From Paenibacillus sp. 32352 (GTDB lineage Bacteria > Bacillota > Bacilli > Paenibacillales > NBRC-103111), in assembly GCF_002042965.1 (NCBI RefSeq), contig NZ_MZNT01000012.1:238921-302920 (forward strand): a stretch of 64,000 nt of DNA, given 5' to 3'. Within the stretch, counting starts at the first letter, position 1; the number at the start of each line of letters is the position of its first letter. Position numbers and translations under genes: made by a program. This document shows positions 61,624-64,000 of this stretch, piece by piece. Under the pieces are notes generated by a model. The model had not been told where the DNA came from. It did no database searches and saw only the letters and a list, made by a program, of their open reading frames with translations.

Positions 61624-62271
61624 ATGATTACCATACGAAACGAACAACCTAAGGATTATCGGCGGGTCGAGGAAATCACCCGCAAAGCATTCTGGAACTT
61701 ATACTTCCCCGGTGCAACTGAACATTATCTTGTGCATTCCATGCGCAGCCACAAGGACTATATGCCCGAATTGTCTTTTGTGATTGAAGAAAACGGCGAA
61801 ATCATCGGCAGCATTCATTTTACCCATGCAAAGGTGATAACCCCTGAAGGTGAAGAAATCCCTGTTGTTTCCTTCGGACCGGTCTCCATCACACCTGAGC
61901 TGCATCGGCAAGGATTCGGTCGCGCATTGATCACCCACGCCATAGAAAGCGCAAAAACACACGGACACCGCGCCATCGTGCTTGGCGGATTTCCCTATCA
62001 TTACAAACCGTACGGGTTTGTTGGCACAAAAAAATATAATATCGCGATGACGGATGGCAAGTTTTATACGGGTGTCATGGCTCTGCCGCTTTATGAGGGT
62101 GCGCTGGACGGCGTGACCGGCAAGATAAAATTCAGCGATGGGTTGTATCCGGATGAAAACGGGCTGGAAGCTTTTGAAGCAACTTTTCCACCGATGGAAA
62201 AGCTTTCGCTTCCTCATCAAAAAGCGTTTGAGCAAGCAGCATCTGAATTGGATGAGCAGGAGTACAAATAA
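61624..62271 (+). CDS. GNAT-family N-acetyltransferase
   Basis: A 215-residue acetyltransferase starting after GAAGGAGGAACC. The acetyl-CoA-binding motif A is near residues 90-112 (SFGPVSITPELHRQGFGRALI), with the R/Q-x-x-G-x-G/A loop as RQGFGRA. Its layout (IRNEQPKDYRRVEEITRKAF at the start, VLGGFPYHYKPYGF near residue 125) matches the YhbS-type subgroup. The acceptor is unknown. It ends before a hairpin repeat/terminator at 62337. Confidence 0.9.
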   Translation: MITIRNEQPKDYRRVEEITRKAFWNLYFPGATEHYLVHSMRSHKDYMPELSFVIEENGEIIGSIHFTHAKVITPEGEEIPVVSFGPVSITPELHRQGFGRALITHAIESAKTHGHRAIVLGGFPYHYKPYGFVGTKKYNIAMTDGKFYTGVMALPLYEGALDGVTGKIKFSDGLYPDENGLEAFEATFPPMEKLSLPHQKAFEQAASELDEQEYK

Positions 62272-62336
62272 GTATAGATCCAAGTAAATGATAAATAGAC
62301 AAGCATCATTAACTTACGAAATGTGACACATGGCGG

Positions 62337-62382
62337 TGTCAAGAACATAGTCCTTTAAAAACCCGCGCCGAGCGCGGGTTTT
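62337..62382 (+). terminator. Terminator embedded in a hairpin-repeat fragment
   Basis: TGTCAAGAACATAGTCC at 62337 is the start of the dispersed repeat; it is followed by a perfect terminator, AAAACCCGCGC (62358-62368) pairing with GCGCGGGTTTT (62372-62382). The rest of the repeat is absent. From 62390 to 62565 I see no gene. Confidence 0.75.
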
Positions 62383-62565
62383 CTGTTTAGGCTTTAGCCA
62401 ATGTCGTGTATCCTGTACAATAAATAACGTAATTTTGACAAGCGACCAACGGAGGTATCGTCACATGCCAAAATGATTCGAAAATATGTCAGATGTCAAG
62501 ATACCGAATCCCGATATTTCACTAAGGTAACGGGCAGATTAGAGTAGCAGAGGAATCTTTGTCGC

Positions 62566-62594
62566 TTGAAATAAAACCGTCCAGACGGTATAAT
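62566..62594 (+). promoter_or_regulatory. Promoter with internal operator for the tetR-smr operon
   Basis: TTGAAA at 62566-62571 and TATAAT at 62589-62594 are 17 bases apart. The inverted repeat ACCGTC-CA-GACGGT (62576-62589) sits in the spacer and touches the -10 box, a typical repressor site. The expected transcript start near 62601 leaves a very short leader. Confidence 0.75.
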
Positions 62595-62614
62595 AACTCT
62601 GGGTGATAATTAAA

Positions 62615-63169
62615 ATGAAGCCAATTAATAAAACAGATCTGAAGAGAGAACTAATTCTTAAAACGGTTTCGCAAATTGTTTATGAAGAAGGCGTTGAAAA
62701 CTTAACACTTGAAGCCGTTGCCAAAAAGGCAGGCATCAGCAAAGGAGGATTACTGTACCATTTTCCAAATAAAGATACTTTGATTCTAGGTGTAATTGAG
62801 CAGTTGTCTAACAACTATGTCGAAGAGTTTAATAAAAGGGCAAATGAAGACCCAAATACAAAAGGAAAGTGGACGAGATCTTATCTCGAAACATGGCTTT
62901 CTCCAAATAGTGCTGTGAATGATCTATATACGGCGATATCAGCTGCTCACTTTACTAATCCTGAAATGCTGCAACAGCTGCAGCACTTTTACTCCGAGAT
63001 TCAGGACAAAATCGAAAATGATGAATTAGATCCTGTTCGTGCTACTCTTGTTCGTTTAGCTGTAGATGGTCTTTGGTTTTCTGAAATGTTTGGTCTAGCT
63101 CCCCTCAAAGCAGAATTAAGACAAAAGGTTATCGAAGAATTAAAAGCAAGAATACAGGAGGTAAAGTAA
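62615..63169 (+). CDS. TetR-family repressor of an efflux gene
   Basis: About 184 residues from the ATG at 62615; GGTGAT (62602-62607) is a weak ribosome binding site 7 bases before it, and a GTG at 62603 would give a leaderless form. The HTH is LEAVAKKAGISKGGLLYHFPNK (about residues 27-48). The stop overlaps the ATG of the SMR pump by one base (TAATG). This coupling and the operator upstream indicate a repressor released by a toxic cation or dye that the pump expels. Confidence 0.92.
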   Translation: MKPINKTDLKRELILKTVSQIVYEEGVENLTLEAVAKKAGISKGGLLYHFPNKDTLILGVIEQLSNNYVEEFNKRANEDPNTKGKWTRSYLETWLSPNSAVNDLYTAISAAHFTNPEMLQQLQHFYSEIQDKIENDELDPVRATLVRLAVDGLWFSEMFGLAPLKAELRQKVIEELKARIQEVK

Positions 63170-63540
63170 TGGCGTATTTATTCTTGGCAATCTCTATCGT
63201 TGGGGAGTTAATCGGTACATCGATGCTTAAAGCATCCCAGGGGTTTACTAAACTGTATCCAACACTCCTCACGTTTGTAGCGTTTGGCTGCTCATTCTTT
63301 TTTATTTCACTTGCACTCAAGACTCTTCCCTTAAACATGACTTATGCCGTCTGGTCAGGGGTGGGATCAGTCGCAACAGCGTTAATTTCTGTGTTGATTT
63401 GGAAAGAGAAGATTAACTCAGGAAGCATCGTCGGAATTGCTTTGATTGTTATTGGAGTAGTCGTATTAAACTTATTCGGTGCTGGACACGGTGAGACAAA
63501 GGATACGGCAGCATCTGCAAGTTCGATAGTCCAGGAATAA
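63169..63540 (+). CDS. Small multidrug resistance (SMR) efflux protein
   Basis: A 123-residue protein with four membrane spans. The essential glutamate of SMR pumps is Glu13 in LAISIVGELIGTSMLKAS. The family blocks YAVWSGVGSVATALIS and IVGIALIVIGVVVLNLFG are present. It works as a dimer using proton exchange to expel quaternary cations. It is translated from a start overlapping the TetR stop, and is followed by a strong terminator. Confidence 0.95.
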   Translation: MAYLFLAISIVGELIGTSMLKASQGFTKLYPTLLTFVAFGCSFFFISLALKTLPLNMTYAVWSGVGSVATALISVLIWKEKINSGSIVGIALIVIGVVVLNLFGAGHGETKDTAASASSIVQE

Positions 63541-63593
63541 GTTGAAATCATATTGCCCGTTGAATTAACGAAATGAGTTAGTTCAACATGGAT

Positions 63594-63624
63594 AAAAGCA
63601 GCCAGTTAAAGCGGGCTGCTTTTT
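63594..63624 (+). terminator. Intrinsic terminator after the SMR gene
   Basis: AAAAGCAGCC (63594-63603) pairs with GGCTGCTTTT (63614-63623), with T following. Confidence 0.85.
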
Positions 63625-63649
63625 GTTATGTAATAACCGAAGAAAATTA

Positions 63650-63692
63650 ATCGGTACAGAATCTTGACATTTATCGGTATAGATTCTTGACA
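63650..63692 (+). repeat. Pair of 20-base direct repeats
   Basis: ATCGGTACAGAATCTTGACA (63650-63669) and ATCGGTATAGATTCTTGACA (63673-63692) agree at 18 of 20 positions. Such subterminal repeats suggest the end of an IS21-type element, and related bases appear in the hairpin repeats. Confidence 0.6.
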
Positions 63693-63704
63693 ACTGAAAA
63701 AATA

Positions 63705-63850
63705 TGTCGGGTGACAAGAACATAGTCCCAATAAACGTCGCGTAGATCGCGGCGTTTTCTTTTTATGGGATAAAGTTCTTGTCAAATTTCCATGACAAGA
63801 ACTTTATCCCATTCCCGATTGTTGACAAGAACTTTATCTCATTCCCGACA
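63705..63850 (+). repeat. Hairpin repeat, most complete copy (MITE/IS21-end-like)
   Basis: A 146-base unit bounded by TGTCGGG and CCCGACA. It contains GTGACAAGAACATAGTCC, a GC-rich hairpin with T run (CGTCGCGTAGATCGCGGCG, TTTT), an 18-base perfect stem (GGGATAAAGTTCTTGTCA with TGACAAGAACTTTATCCC), and a second GACAAGAACTTTATC-CATTCCCGA repeat. It has no coding capacity. Target-site duplication was not seen. Confidence 0.7.
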
Positions 63851-63895
63851 AGGGGGAGGGAAGAGGTGATGTCATTTGTAATCTGGACATATTCG

Positions 63896-63923
63896 TTGAA
63901 CTAACTGGCAGGATACTTATAAT
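63896..63923 (+). promoter_or_regulatory. Promoter-like sequence before the last partial frame
   Basis: TTGAAC at 63896-63901 and TATAAT at 63918-63923 are 16 bases apart. Confidence 0.5.
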
Positions 63924-63944
63924 ATGGGATAGTACAATATCCTT

Positions 63945-64000
63945 ATGATAGACCTCCCCAAGCTGACTGTAACGGAAAAAGATGCTGAACGATCGCGGAA
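63945..64000 (+). CDS. Partial open frame at the window end
   Basis: The frame from the ATG at 63945 encodes MIDLPKLTVTEKDAERSR and runs off the window. A promoter-like pair lies just upstream, but I see no ribosome binding site. I do not recognise the protein; too little is present to judge. Confidence 0.3.
   Translation, partial: MIDLPKLTVTEKDAERSR

Noticed and set aside
61699..62283. Minus-strand open frame of 194 codons opposite the acetyltransferase
   Set aside because: The sense frame has an acetyl-CoA motif and a ribosome binding site; the antisense frame has neither.

Overview
The window looks like chromosomal DNA of a low-to-mid-GC Gram-positive soil saprophyte, most probably Paenibacillus or a close relative in the Paenibacillaceae. 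The reasons are several carbohydrate loci built from CUT1-type ABC transporters (LplB/YtcP-type permeases with lipoprotein binding proteins), YesM/YesN-type two-component systems and AraC regulators; a very large S-layer-anchored glycosidase; frequent TTG starts behind strong GGAGG ribosome binding sites; and many intrinsic terminators. No rRNA, tRNA or CRISPR array was seen.

Layout. (1) 1-7530: the end of an AraC-type regulator, an orphan sugar-binding lipoprotein and a 1760-residue secreted protein (parallel beta-helix, three discoidin-like modules, Ig-like module, C-terminal alpha/beta hydrolase). (2) 7530-8926: decayed DNA with an aldo/keto reductase relic and a short hairpin repeat. (3) 8927-19986: histidine kinase, response regulator, binding protein, two permeases, an FAD oxidoreductase with a galactose-binding-like tail, and a GH42 beta-galactosidase, forming a complete sense-import-degrade locus. 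(4) 20161-34288: a small orphan gene, a 1747-residue SLH-anchored GH43 protein, two permeases, a binding protein, a sugar isomerase-like protein, a Gfo/Idh/MocA dehydrogenase and a membrane-anchored AraC regulator. (5) 34489-38113: a divergent AraC regulator, a GH130-type enzyme and an orphan binding protein. (6) 38198-39104: IS110 transposase relic. (7) 39186-42893: sulfonate-type ABC importer with a DsbA-like protein, then a small membrane protein. (8) 43321-50676: a urocanase paralogue, a DUF917 protein, a polar amino acid ABC importer, an IclR regulator and AroM. (9) 50707-59777: a stress/resistance cassette (double-HTH MerR, HelD, MFS pump) between relics of uvrA, bpsA, a response regulator and a frameshifted ABC pair. 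(10) 59808-64000: TetR with a clear double operator, RsgA, an acetyltransferase, a TetR-SMR efflux operon and more hairpin repeats.

How the genes work together. Loci 1 and 3-5 suit stepwise use of plant-type polysaccharide: secreted or wall-bound enzymes cut it, binding proteins and permeases import oligosaccharides, and cytoplasmic GH42, GH130 and oxidoreductases finish the breakdown, each locus under its own sensor. The most interesting system is locus 8. Its urocanase homologue lacks the cysteine of the canonical urocanase active site and is paired with a DUF917 protein (a family I recall as including S-methyl thiohydantoin desulfurase) and an importer, without histidine ammonia-lyase, imidazolonepropionase or formiminoglutamase. 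I infer breakdown of a thiolated or S-methylated histidine derivative of the ergothioneine type; the roles of AroM and the IclR regulator there would be new. Genes around 50.7-59.8 kb and 62.3-63.9 kb show repeated deletion, frameshift and mobile-element scars, marking an actively eroding accessory region.
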